This document shows, piece by piece, positions 24,501-36,035 of a stretch of 64,000 nucleotides of DNA. Position numbers and translations under genes: made by a program. The notes under the pieces were generated by a model. It saw only the letters and a program-made list of their open reading frames with translations, ran no database searches and was not told the DNA's origin. Location of the stretch: the NCBI GenBank assembly GCA_051294375.1, contig CM119267.1:21397755-21461754 (forward strand), in the 5' to 3' direction. Source of the stretch: Paraspadella gotoi (Eukaryota; Chaetognatha). Positions within the stretch are counted from its first letter, which is position 1, and each line of letters begins with the position of its first letter.

Positions 24501-27500
24501 AGTATTATCCACCCTTACAGTCGCATAATCTCCGTGCCCGTGACTCTGTAGCGGATACTTCTTGTAGGTCTTCATGAGCTTCTTGACGACTTCGTAGATG
24601 AAGAGGGTCGCCACGAGCAGCTCGATGATCTCTTCAGCGAAGCGGGTGATCACGGCGGCCAAGACTGACCCTTCGAGGGCGACGACGATGATGGCGAGGA
24701 CGGCGATCCAAAATCCCACCCAACATCTGAAAGGGGAAGATTGGTGGATAAATCGTAGTCAATTTTAATATAAAAAGCTTAGAAATTAAGATTGAATGAC
24801 TTTTTAAAATTTTTTTTAAATAGCTTAATTAGTGATTTTAAATCTTACGTAGGCGTGTGTCCATTAAAAAAAGTTTTAACCGATTCGTTGAATTAAAATT
24901 AGAAGAATAATCATTATTATCTGAATCAATGCTTTTCTCAATATAAGGAGAAAGATACTATACTATTGACATAAAAAACTGGGGAAAAAAATTGAGAAAA
25001 CCTAGGGCTGAAAATTGTTGACAAACAATTTAACACATTTCAAATTTAAAATATATACATTTATACTTATATATTAAAGTCATTAAACCGTAAATTATAT
25101 TCAGTACTAAAATAAAAGGGAGGGGCGAAATTCGAATAAAAATTTCAAAACACCTATGATTGATTGTGGCAAAATTAGAAGGGGAAAATTAAGCCTAATT
25201 TATTAGAAAAAAAACATTAAAAGGCGATTTATCTTTCAAGCTGACGACTTGTTCCTCATCATGAATTGCCGATCGACGAATCGCAAATCGAAAATTGGAT
25301 TTGAACCGGAAATGGGAGGGCGATTATATTTGGGATTATTAACTTTAATTTTTTTTAAATTTAATGGTTAGGAGTGGTTTTAGTAAACAAAAACGTATGT
25401 TTCAAAAATAAATGTTACACACACTGTTTTATACTCTCTAACCCTCGATCAAAATCAAAATAAACAAAAAGACAATGAAGGAGATTTGAAAAGTTGTAAA
25501 AACTACGACAAACAGACGTTTTCTATAAACAACAAAATAAATAAATTAGTTCGTTAAATAGTTAATTACTTTAAGTAGATAAAATATTACTCATTTAAAT
25601 AGTCAATTTAAAAAGAATTAGTTAATCTAATCATATTCGAGTCAATTTAAAAAAATTCCACCTGAACTCCAAGAATGCGATGTCGTACGTGACGCTAAAA
25701 TCGTACAGCGCGTCCTCGAACATCAGCAGTGGTCCGGTCACGAGCCACGTGGATTTCGAGGCGGTTGTGCGGACAAAGAGGGAAAAGATCACTCCGCCGA
25801 CCGCCGTTCCGATGAGCGTCTCCTGGCGGTGTGGATTTTGGGAGGGGGGGGGGGTTTGAATGAATAGCAGAAAATTTCAATGTGTCTACTATTTGCAATT
25901 ACATTATAACATTATAATTCTGTCACAGTCTTCACTCTTGGTTTGTCCCGATATTTTTAAAAGAATAATTAGCGTCATTCACCTTAAATATTTCATCGCA
26001 TTTTTATTGCCTGTTTATTCGACAGTCAACAACAGTCAACGATTATTTTCATCAAATTTATCTTTTCCCTACATGTTAAAAAAAATAAAAAATTAAATTA
26101 AGTTAAATGTTGGGAAAAAAAAAAAAAAAAAAAAACTCTACGTGAAGACAACTTCTCACCTGTATGCCCAACCAGTTGCCCGTGAGATCAGCCAAGAGAC
26201 TCCCGAAGGTGACCGCGGGAGCCAAAGCGGTGAATAGGAGGAAGATGATGGAGAAGACGCATTGGAAGTTGAAGGCGTCTTTGAAGTCGCTGGGGTAGTG
26301 TTGGTAGCTGAAAAACAAGTTGGTGACTAGTTAGTTAGTAACTTAGTACGTAGTTTGTAGTTACTACTAACTAGTCAAGATAAAACCTCGTATTATCAAC
26401 TTCTGCCAGTAGTTGGGTCCGTATAGACAAGATACTACGCAGGACAACGTACCGATACATCTATATGAAAGCTTATATTAAATTTCTACATCTTAATGAT
26501 GTAGTGGGGCTTAGTTACTCGTTGGAAAGAGAAAAAGGTATGATAAAAAAATTCTGCCAAACCTTTCTTTTTTTTAGTTAAAAATAAAGAAAACTAGTAA
26601 CCAAAGATAAAGATCAAATGGTAAGCTTTTCCCCACCGCTGCTTGATATCTTTCCAAGCTCCGTGAAAAGCTCGTCCCTTTCGCTCCAGTTGAGCCAACT
26701 CGTTGTGTCGCTCTAGTTGTTTTTGCTTTTCTCGCTGGAGCTGACGACGTCGCCTAATAATAAATTATTTTTTGGGTATTTATTTATTTATTTATTAATT
26801 AGATAATTAACAGATTTAGTAGTTAACTATTTATTTAATTATTTATAAATTTATTTATTTATTAAATAATTAAATAATTAATTTATTTATTTATATATTA
26901 ATTAATTTATATTTTTGTTCATTATTTTCCAAGGCATTTATCATGATTTTATATTTTTATATTTTATTTTATTTTATTTTATATTTATATTTTTATATTT
27001 TATATTTTTGTTCATTATTTTCCAAGGCATTTATCATGATTTTAATTTAAACAAACAAACGTACGTAAACACTGACCAAAATCAATTACCTGACGGGATT
27101 GTCCATCTTGTCGAGCTTCTTGAGCAGCTTGTCGTCCCAAGCACCCGGCGGCAGCACCACAGAATCATCGAGGAAAGTGTTGATGCCTTTGAGGAGATCC
27201 TCCTTTGTTTCCGCTTGGAAGGCGACCTCGTTGAAGTTGGTGTTGGCCATCAGGGTGGAGATCGATCGCCCGATCTCGTGGTAGTTCACGCTTTTATTTC
27301 AGGGATGGCCAAAGTGGTTTTGCGTTTTGGGTCAATATTAGTTAGTTTATTAGTAGTTTTACAATATTAACGAGTATCTATTTCATCCGTGCAAAAGCTA
27401 AACAATTTTTAAACATTTTTATTTTCATTTAATATTCAGCGGCATAATTCGATGTCCTCATTAGCAAAAGTCAAAATTATTAATTAAAATTAGCACTCTT

Positions 27501-27914
27501 TATCCACTTTCGGCTATTAGCGATTCTCATTTTAGTTTATTTCTTTTTTAGACTTAGACATTTGACCAATCACAGTTTTCAAATTAAACATATGGCACTT
27601 TCTTCACAACCCTTCACAACTTATTCACAACCACTACTAACCTGGTCTCCTCCTGCTCCGGCCCGAGCAGGATAAAGATGAACCTCACGGGCAGCGGGAC
27701 CTCCGTGAGGTTCCCCAGCATTTGTCCCTCCATCAGTCTCACGAATCCCATGATGGGTTTGTCAAGGAAGTCGACGGATCCGACTAGGACGGCGAAGGCT
27801 TCCGCGCCTTCGGGGATCTTGTTGAAGATGTCGGGGACATCGGGTTTTTCTTCTTCTGGGGTTTGAATCTTGACTTCGGGGGGTTTGTCGCTGTGAGGGG
27901 GGAGGGGAGGGAGT

Positions 27915-27986
<72 letters not shown>

Positions 27987-28439
27987 AGTACATTACAAGT
28001 TAGTAAAAATAAGACAAAAATTAGTTGAGATGTGAAATATATAACGTTTTTGTTCTTGGCCAGTGGAGCCCGTGAGCGTGTGAAGCGTTAATAGTAAATA
28101 GATTCTCTCACAAAGCGACAGCACGCCGAATAATTATCAATAAGTAAACGTTCTACACCACGTTTAACGTTTATAACTTTATCGATACAAATTTTAAGGG
28201 TAACCTTCCTTTGATAAAAACTTCAGAATCCTAATTATCTAAAATTAAAATGAAAATTGCATTAAAATGTCCAATTAAATGTTAAAGTTAAAAGTTATTT
28301 ATCACGCTGCTTTAATTTTTTTTTTCAATCAGGATCGATTTTTTTTTGTTTGTTATTTTTTTTTTAAATTTTTGTTGTTGGAATTTCCTCGTTTTTTCTA
28401 ATTCCTCTCTCTCTCTATCTCTCTCTCACTCTCTCTCTA

Positions 28440-28537
<98 letters not shown>

Positions 28538-31500
28538 CTACCCCTTTTCGCCCACCTAACCCCCTCCTATCCAAACCACCACCACCACCAAATTCACCCA
28601 GTCACCAAAACCCATTCACCTGTGAGACTCTTTGAAAAAGAACCTAATTTCATCGACGGGAGCGAAACCGACTTTTTTCTTTTCAGCAGCAGCCGCCTCA
28701 GCCGCCGCTTCCTCCGCCTTCTTGGTCAGTTGCTCCAGCAGCTTCTCGTTGAGTCGGTTCTCCTGATTCAGATGAGAGCCGCGCGGCGACGTCGGCGTGT
28801 TGGAACCGGATCCCGCGGTGCTGCCCGCGGTGCTGCCCGCCGTGCTGCCCGCCGTGCTGCCGTCGTTGCTGCCGTCTTTACTCCCGCCGCCTGGAGTGTC
28901 AGAAATTATATAATTTTGATTTTCATTTATTTATTCATTAATTCGATTATTTATTCTTTCACACATCCATTTTTTTTCTACGAAATTATGGTATGATGAT
29001 CGATAATGAAATTTTTTAAAAGTTTCTCTTGCTTTCTGACTTTCTTGTCATGAAAATATACAAAAACAAATTATGATATATATTACTTAGTTGAAGAAAA
29101 AAAACTTTTTATGGGCTTCTTGAATCTGTTATTGAAAATTAAAATCTATTTTTCAATTCCTGTTCATTAATAACATTTTAAATTCCCTCATTTTGTAAAT
29201 ATGCCCCACTAATTGACAAAGTATTAACACAAAACGATAAAATGAGTTGAATTCTTTCCCCCGCTCTTTCCACCCCCCCTCCGCCCCCTATCTCACCCGG
29301 CACCGCCAACAAGTTCCCACTCTTCGCCCTCCCCGACGTCGGAGCCAAAGAGAGAGACCGCGCCGACTTCCGGATGGAATCCGCCTTCAGACTCAACCGG
29401 CGAATGCTGGCGCGCCGGATCGAGCTGAGGCGTCGCTTGAAGGCGTTGACGGGCGGTTCCGGGTTGTTGTGGCTGTGCTTGAGGAGAAGGGCGCTGGTGA
29501 CGAAGACGCGTTTGTCCGCGTCGATCTGTTTGTTGTCGATCATCTTGGTCGTGATGGAGTTGACGATGCCTGGAAGGTCTTCCTTCTCCAGATCGAGGAT
29601 CACCGTCCCGAACTCGAGGCCTTTGGGGAGAGTGGGGGGGCGTTGTGTGTTGGGTTTGAGGGGGTAGGGTCGGGAAGGTTTGAGTGGGTTGAAGTAGAGA
29701 GTAGGTTAATAGTAGGTTCGATTTAAATAGGATGGGACGTAGAACCTCTATAGAACCACTTTATACTGTATACAATATACATTATCCATAAAGAACTATA
29801 AATACTTTAATCAATACACTAAACAGATAATATACGCAATTACGCATAATGATATTTATGAAGAAAAAATTAAGTTTAGAAATTAAATAAATCCTAAGTA
29901 TGAAAATTTAAAATACTAGTATGAGCAAATGAAAATATACTAACCTAAAAAATTTAAACTTTTTAATATATGTAAAACCTAAAAAAAACCCTTCAAAAAT
30001 AGCTCATCTATGTAAATCGAAATATTAGCGAAAAAAATAAAAACTGCATTATTCAACAAAAATTGTCTTTTATAATTGTCTCTAATAACAAACAAAATTG
30101 AGAAATAGACCTTAGAATTAAAACTTAAAAATAAGAGCCTGCAGCGAATTTACAGTTAATACGGTCTTCCACTCTCACCTCGAGACAACTGGAGCAAACT
30201 TTGAAAGGAGAGCATCGCGATGTGAGGCTTGCTCCAGCGATCTACTTCTTCCTCCACATTTTCCTCGTATTTGATCCAACGAGCCGACTCTTTCCACTCC
30301 AGCGATTTGCCGCAAGCAGACGATTTTAGCTAAATTCCAACAAATGTTATCGATGCAAAGATGTAATTTCAAGCTGGTTCATTGTGAAAAAAAATAAAAC
30401 CAAAAAGGTTGACCTCGGGACCTTTCGATTACTTCACCAAATCCCCCTGAGCTGACCTGCGACAATTCGACGAAAAGATCTCGAGATTCCCGCCTTTTTG
30501 AGGAAGGTCGGGACTTGGAGGGTGAGGAAGAAGAGGAAGGGAGGGCTGGAGCGGAGGGCGATGGGTCGAAGGTGGCGGACGTGACCTTTTCCGAGAATCC
30601 AACCGATTTGGGTTTTTCCTTCATGGACCCGAGATGGATTATGGTGCCCATGGTGGAAGTGGGGCGGATCTTGTGTCGTCTTGTGCGGGGGCACAGGGTG
30701 GGATTAGAAAGGGGGATTAAAGAAAGGGGGATTTGAAAGGGGATTAGAAAGGGGGATTAGAAAGGGGGATTAGAAAGGGGGATTGAAAAGGGGGATTAGA
30801 AAGGGGGATTGAAAGGGGGATTTGAAAGGGGGATTAGAAAGGGCGAAACGGGGTGTGGGTTAAATTTGGCACATCTTAAGTATAACCGTCAGAATAAAAG
30901 CCTTCCCCAGGGCGGGTGGCGAGGGGCGACGTCAGGGGGGTTTAGTTTTTTTTTTTAGCATTTAGGGGTAACCCCGTGGCATATCCCATTGGATCCAGAT
31001 TGATCGTGGGGAAAAAAAATTCCAGGTCGATTATGAAAAGCTGCTCCGAGAATTTGATAGTTTGAAAATTAGAAATATTGTACAGGTTTCTCATCTGGTC
31101 AACTAATCATTTGTTCCACATCAACGTAGATCCGACGAGAAAACATAACAAAAATTCTTCTCATAAGGTCGACAGCCGATCTGGCGATATACTATCGCCG
31201 ATAAATTAATTCGATTATTCATTTTGTTCTCTCCTTTTTTTCTCTCTTATTTTCTTTTCTTTTTTCTTTTCTTTTTTTTATTTAGCCCTTTCTTATTATT
31301 TCTTTTATTGTGTTTCTATTCTTTCCCTTCCTTATATTTTCTTTCTTTTTTGTCCTTTTGTCTTTTATTCTTTTCTTTTCTTTTCTATTTTGCCTTTTCT
31401 TTTCATTTACTTTGTTATCTTTATATTTTTTCCTTAACTGTTCTTTCCTTTTCTCTCTTTTATCTTTTCTTTTTTTTAATTGCTCTTTTATTCTCTTGTC

Positions 31501-33496
31501 CTTTTTATTATTTTCATATTTTCATTTATTCATTTCTTTGTTTATTAATTTATTTTTGGGTTAATTTATTCATTTATGTTTACTTTCCCTTTCCATTTCC
31601 TCACCTCAGCCCCTGAAAATCGTCCCGCCTGTGACTTCTCATGTCGTCCAGATCGACGCCCGCGAGAGTGTCGGCCTCGGAAGCGTCCGTCGGAGGCGTC
31701 GCGTCGGTCTGGGACGACCTCTTCCGGTGACGATGATGCGAAGAGTGGCCGGAGGAGGAATGCTTCGATTCGGTGGAGGATTTTCTGTGGGGGCGCTCGT
31801 GGTTGAAGACGTCATCTCCGTCGACGGAGCGCTCCTGGAGGGTGTTGAGATGTTAATTAATTATTAATTAGGTTTATTAACTAACAAACGATCAAAAATC
31901 AACAGGTTATCAAAGCTTTATTTATGCACTTTTTCGTTGATAAAATAGTAACGAACAATGAAAAGTATTAATTAAATGAAGTATATTAAAATAAAAAGAA
32001 AGAATCGAGCAAGTTTGAAATAGAAACGGAAATAGGAATTCTATCAGACTTGATCCAAACACGACAATATGAAAATGAGATTTAAGTACTAAAGATGAGA
32101 TCATGTATGCATGATAAATACCTGAAATCCGAACGATTCCGGCGCCGCCGACGACACCAACTCGTCCGAAACGCGGCGCCCTTCTCCGGCGCCGTCCTCG
32201 CGCCGCGCCGGTTTGGCCCTACGACGCCGGTTTTCTTTGTCGAAGACGTTGGAAGATTTTCGTTCGATATTTTCGCGGAGATTGACGATGCTCTCCGCGG
32301 AGGAGGACGTCGTGGACTTGTCCTTGGCCTCGTTGTCGCTCTTGTCCTTGGTGTCGTACCTCTTGTCCTTGTCGTCCGGATGAAGGAAGGACGATTTGTC
32401 CTCGTACCTTTTGTCCTCAATGTCAGCCTTGTGTCTTTCGCGTTTATCCTCTTTGTCCCTGTCATCCCCCGACTCCTTGTCCTTGTCCTCCTCTTCCTTG
32501 TCCCCCTCCTCATCTTCTGGGATCTGAATCTTAATCACCCTGGATTTCTCAGCCTCCTCTTCCACGTCTCTCTTCTTGTGATGATGATGGTGATGATGAT
32601 GATGGTGATGATGATGTCGTTTGTGATGATGATGATGTTTGTTGGCTTCGACGGGATGATGGACGTTGACTTGTTCGGATCGATGGACCTCGATGTCGTC
32701 TTCGTCGAAGCTTGAGGATTTGAAATGGGTACAACCGATATATTAAAATTCATCATTTAAATAATTAATTAAATTAAAAAATTAATTCTGCTGAGGAATT
32801 AATTTAAAACAACTGATTCTCGGACATTCTTTCTCGTAAAAGCGGTGGTCGCTTATGTGAGCAACTGAGGTTTTTAAATCCAACAAATATGGAAGCGAAT
32901 AAACATAAATAATTGTTATGAGTTGGTGAGAAAACCGTATAACTAGTCCCTGAGCTTCTGAGCAGGCTGTAACACCGTCCATCAAGAGGTCTCAAACTCT
33001 CAATTGCTAGGCGTCCACCGGGCAAGAATCCCGGTTGTTGGCGTTAAATTGGAATGAACTTTATAAATTTTATTGATCTCCTTTCGCTGTTTTGAAATTA
33101 TTCCAATTAAACCTAATCCAATGAAGGCGTAATCGGCTAGCTCGGAAATTGTTTCAGACGAAAATCAATTGACAAAATCTTCACCATGACAATAAAAACA
33201 GCTAATTAAAAACGGATCAAAGAAGCTTTAATGATTTCCGATCTTAAAAGAATTTTTTTAAAGAGAAAACTAGTTTCAAATACGTTAACAACAATATGCA
33301 AATTAGATTAAAGGCATATATATATATGTAAGAATATAATTAAATATTCGTGTTCTTATAAAAAAAAATTTAGTCAGTAGCGTTTATAGCTCAAGAATCT
33401 CATTTAGTGTCTCGCTTCTTCGATTAATTTATCAATTTGTTTCAGTCGCAATGAACTTTTAATTGATTTTTAATAGATGAAAACAAAACAACTAAA

Positions 33497-33578
<82 letters not shown>

Positions 33579-35675
33579 CTCCACCTCCCGCTCCCTCCCC
33601 TCGAATACTGCCCCCTGCCCTCATACTTGTCGAGGTCGACGCTTTCCTTCCGACGTCCGTGACGCCGACTCCGTCTCTTCGGCGTCCGCGCCAGCGTCAC
33701 TTCCGCAGCAGCCGCAGCCTCCGCCGTCATCATCGGGGAGGGGGTGGCTTCGGACGTCGGGTCCATGCGGAAAGATGGGAGACGATGGTGACCGTCGAAG
33801 CCTTTTGGGGTCACGGTGCGGGTTTGGCGGGGGGGTGGGGGAGGACGTATTAGGGAGACTGGTTTTGACACATTTGTACGAAATTGGTACAACGATAAGC
33901 TATTTTGCCTTGTGGTTTAGGGCCTCCATGACTCTTACAAGAACATACATGACAAGAACATACATTAACATACAATAACATAGCAGGACTCTGGAAACTC
34001 TCAATCGAGACTATCTCACAGTCTTTTTTATTAACTCCCAGACTACTTGGCTTCCCTACCATGGGAATTCAGAATTAATTAATTGTAATTAATTATTCAA
34101 CGGCATATGGTTCCAAACCATAAGCGGTTTTAAAGTCGAAAATTTCAAGTCCTTTCGACGCTTGTTGGTTTTAAAATCTTTCATCGTCGAAATGGCTCAA
34201 AGGAAGATTCCCCCCAGAGCGGTAACTGAGGCCCACCCACCATTGTTTTTGTATAAGACCGAAATTTAATGTCATATTTTTCGGTTCTCGTTTCAATTCA
34301 TCTCAGTTAGTATTGTTGAACGAAATTAGCAATTTCGATCTTTTTATTTATATTTTATTTAAATGAATTTTCAATTTAAGTTGAATCGTTATCTTCCAAA
34401 AAAAATCCATATTCTTCTCATTTATTAAATTCGTTCCATTTTAGTTCATCACATTTATTCCCAATTCATTCCATTTCATCCAGTTCGCCATATTTCAGTC
34501 ATTTCGTTCCATAATGAATTTAATTTCAGATCACCCATTTCATATCATTTTTCAAAATCACATTTCATCTTTATTCATCTTAAATTGTCCGACGTCGTCT
34601 GTTTAATTATTTAATTTATCCTACTCGATCAACTCACTTCATTCCATTTCATTTTAATTATATTCCAAATGTATTTTACTCAGTATTTCATCCCACTTCA
34701 CCCTCCCCCCCAGGGCCCCCCACTTTCACCCTTCCCTCTCACACCTGTCGGCACACCGGCGAAGACGTCTCTCATTTCCGGTTTCGCCTGAGTGAAAGAT
34801 TTCAACGCCGGTTTCAACGGAATTCGTTCCAGACGAAAAGTGACGCCGTCGGTCAAAGGCGGAGGCGGCGTCGGCTTGGCGGCGAGCTGCCCGACGGGTT
34901 CCGCAACGGGCTGCTTGACGGCGGCGGGGTGCCCGACGGAATCAGCGTCGTCGACTACCGGGTCAGCCTCGTCCTCGGACGGCGTCGTGACCCGAAAAGT
35001 CGGCAGCGGCGCTCCTAGATGATCCTGCCCGAAATTCGGGGGCGTCGGAGTCCTTCTGATGACCCACGGCGCCGGAATGACGACGTCGTTATCGGCGTCG
35101 TCGTCGGCGTTCGTGACGTCCATCGCCGGAATCGTCTCTGCTTTCTCTTCCGGCGCCCAGATTCTGAGAGAGGGGATCGGCGAGGGTTGTCTGGCCGATG
35201 GTGGCGTCGTGGATTGCATTGCAATATTTACGGCGTCTTCGTCTTCCACGGACCAAGTCTTCTTAAAGTCTGGAATCGGCGCCGCTATGCCAGTTCGTCT
35301 CGGGGATGACGGCGCCGGTGTCTTGATGGACTCTTCCGTCGTCGTCACGACTAGAGACGGCGTCGCCGCCGAATAGCCGGCGCGTCTCGGCGACGGCGTC
35401 GAACCTTTTTCCGGCGTCGTCACCACGACTTCAGGCACGTCGATCGATCGTAGAGTTTGACGGGTGCCGGGAGTCGATGCTGCCGTCGCCGCTGCGGATG
35501 GAGCAGCCGCCGAAGCTGCTGAAGACGTCCGCGACGCACCCAGCGCCTCGTCGTCTTCCGAAGTCCCCGTCGTAGTTGAGAGTGACTCGTCGGAAGGCGC
35601 CTCAGCGATGCTGGAGAGAATCTCAGTTATTCGATGAGATGGAGGAAGAAAAGCGTCTTCGTCCTCTTCCTCCAT
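19803..35675 (-). CDS. Ae2-like: SLC4-family anion exchanger, gene B (20 exons)
   Basis: Complete AE-type Cl-/HCO3- exchanger of about 1,706 residues, longer than the ~1,230 of vertebrate AE2/AE3 because of N-terminal extensions. Exons 5' to 3': 35675-34745, 33801-33627, 32710-32122, 31834-31605, 30679-30457, 30329-30179, 29620-29297, 28890-28620, 27890-27642, 27290-27090, 26753-26637, 26307-26160, 25822-25662, 24726-24519, 24218-24000, 23474-23378, 22941-22726, 21281-21119, 20798-20660, 20110-19803. All phases agree except at 23446, where one base is missing. Several exons are the same length as their gene A counterparts (151, 117 and 148 nt). The start ATG at 35675 ([12 protein letters not shown]) was chosen because upstream in-frame codons are only GTG. 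The stop is TGA at 19803-19805. Confidence 0.9.
21700..22720. repeat. Degenerate ATCA-rich repeat interrupted by ~600 bp, in a gene B intron
   Basis: ATCAATCA-type words fill 21700-22020 and resume at 22640-22720. The sequence between (about 22030-22630) lacks them, contains (GAT)6 at 22318-22336, and may be an insertion. Confidence 0.45.
24727..25661. other. Gene B intron, no feature seen
   Basis: AT-rich intron between the TM3 exon and the exon encoding [11 protein letters not shown]. No gene or repeat was recognised. Confidence 0.6.
27919..27985. repeat. (GA)n microsatellite next to a gene B acceptor
   Basis: On the gene strand this is (TC)n lying about 30 bases upstream of the CACAG acceptor of exon 27642-27890, where it extends the polypyrimidine tract. 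Confidence 0.85.
28405..28535. repeat. (CT)n microsatellite in a gene B intron
   Basis: About 130 bases of CT on the plus strand, (GA)n on the gene strand, downstream of the donor at 28619. Confidence 0.9.
30709..30843. repeat. G-rich minisatellite GGGGGATTAGAAA
   Basis: About nine tandem units of 13-15 bases (GGGGGATTAGAAAG with GATT/GATTTG variants), directly upstream on the gene strand of the acceptor at 30680. Four or more G-runs could form a G-quadruplex on the plus strand. Confidence 0.85.
31205..31600. repeat. Polypyrimidine (T/C-rich) tract in a gene B intron
   Basis: Nearly 400 bases of TTTTCTTT-type sequence on the plus strand, hence polypurine on the transcribed gene's sense strand just after the donor at 31604. 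The long plus-strand reading frames here are composition artefacts. Confidence 0.7.
33501..33580. repeat. (CT)n microsatellite in a gene B intron
   Basis: (GA)n on the gene strand, starting about 45 bases after the donor at 33626. Confidence 0.85.
33883..34060. repeat. Dispersed repeat family R1, copy
   Basis: Related to 5890-6095, with an internal duplication of AAGAACATACAT. In the first intron of gene B. Confidence 0.6.
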
Positions 35676-35812
35676 GATGTTGATGTTGTGGCGGGAGTGG
35701 TCACACGAGGTTGTGGCGGGAGTGGTCACACGAGGTTAAAGGGGTGGTGGGTATGAGGTGGTGACCTAAGGGTGGATTGGTATTCATAATTCAATATTCA
35801 TTTATTCAATAA

Positions 35813-36035
35813 TTGTGACGAATCCTAAATTCAGTGAAACTAAGCTCGTCCCATTAGCTTGGACAACCGTGAGTTCCGGGTTCTATCCCTTCACGGATAT
35901 GTTGGTTAAGTGTCATGGTGTCGTGCCAGTGACATGGGGTGGTCACTGCCGGTCGAAAGCCCCGAGCGCCAGGTGTCGGGAGATGCCTCACTCCCCGAGC
36001 ATCACACATGTGTCCCCGTTGCCTTACTATTTTAG
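35813..36035 (+). mobile_element. tRNA-derived SINE-like element, copy 2
   Basis: Related to 11690-11935. An A-box-like TTAGCTTGGAC and a B-box-like GGGTTCTATCCC about 30 bases apart resemble a tRNA-derived Pol III promoter. It lies just upstream of gene B. Confidence 0.6.

Larger units (their letters stand above)
19803..26307 (-). other. Gene B: membrane transport domain exons
   Basis: Exons encode [48 protein letters not shown], an extracellular loop with four NxS/T sequons (NAT, NAT, NST, NHS), [30 protein letters not shown] (AE1 E681 equivalent), [56 protein letters not shown] and the acidic tail [12 protein letters not shown]. Two odd places: the TM3 SAQP motif is present only out of frame (25741-25790), and [15 protein letters not shown] is broken by a one-base deletion at about 23446. 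Confidence 0.85.
26637..30329 (-). other. Gene B: conserved cytoplasmic core
   Basis: Exons carry [46 protein letters not shown] and then a Ser/Arg cluster [19 protein letters not shown] (29297-29620) with several RRxS protein-kinase-A-like sites. The next exon has four TAGS repeats and a helix [20 protein letters not shown]. The following exon has [20 protein letters not shown] and [29 protein letters not shown] and the basic helix [15 protein letters not shown] precede the first membrane span. The order and phases match vertebrate AE cytoplasmic domains. Confidence 0.85.
30457..35675 (-). other. Gene B: N-terminal cytoplasmic extension
   Basis: The first exon (310 codons) is rich in Ser, Thr, Pro, Ala and Asp with repeated VVTTPE/TPSPRR motifs. 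It is followed by [14 protein letters not shown]..., and then by [13 protein letters not shown] and a run H5-K-R-H13 (32578-32637), as in the His-rich segments of vertebrate AE2/AE3. A 100-residue Lys/Asp/Glu-rich charged stretch follows. The exon ending [19 protein letters not shown] matches the AE motif DDMKSHRxEDxPGVRRH. DLFVELSQ at 30457 marks the entry into the conserved cytoplasmic core. Confidence 0.8.

Noticed and set aside
32930-33060. Possible tRNA-like segment with CCGGGCAAGAATCCCGG
   Set aside because: Does not fold into a cloverleaf and lacks a usable A box; at most a decayed SINE.
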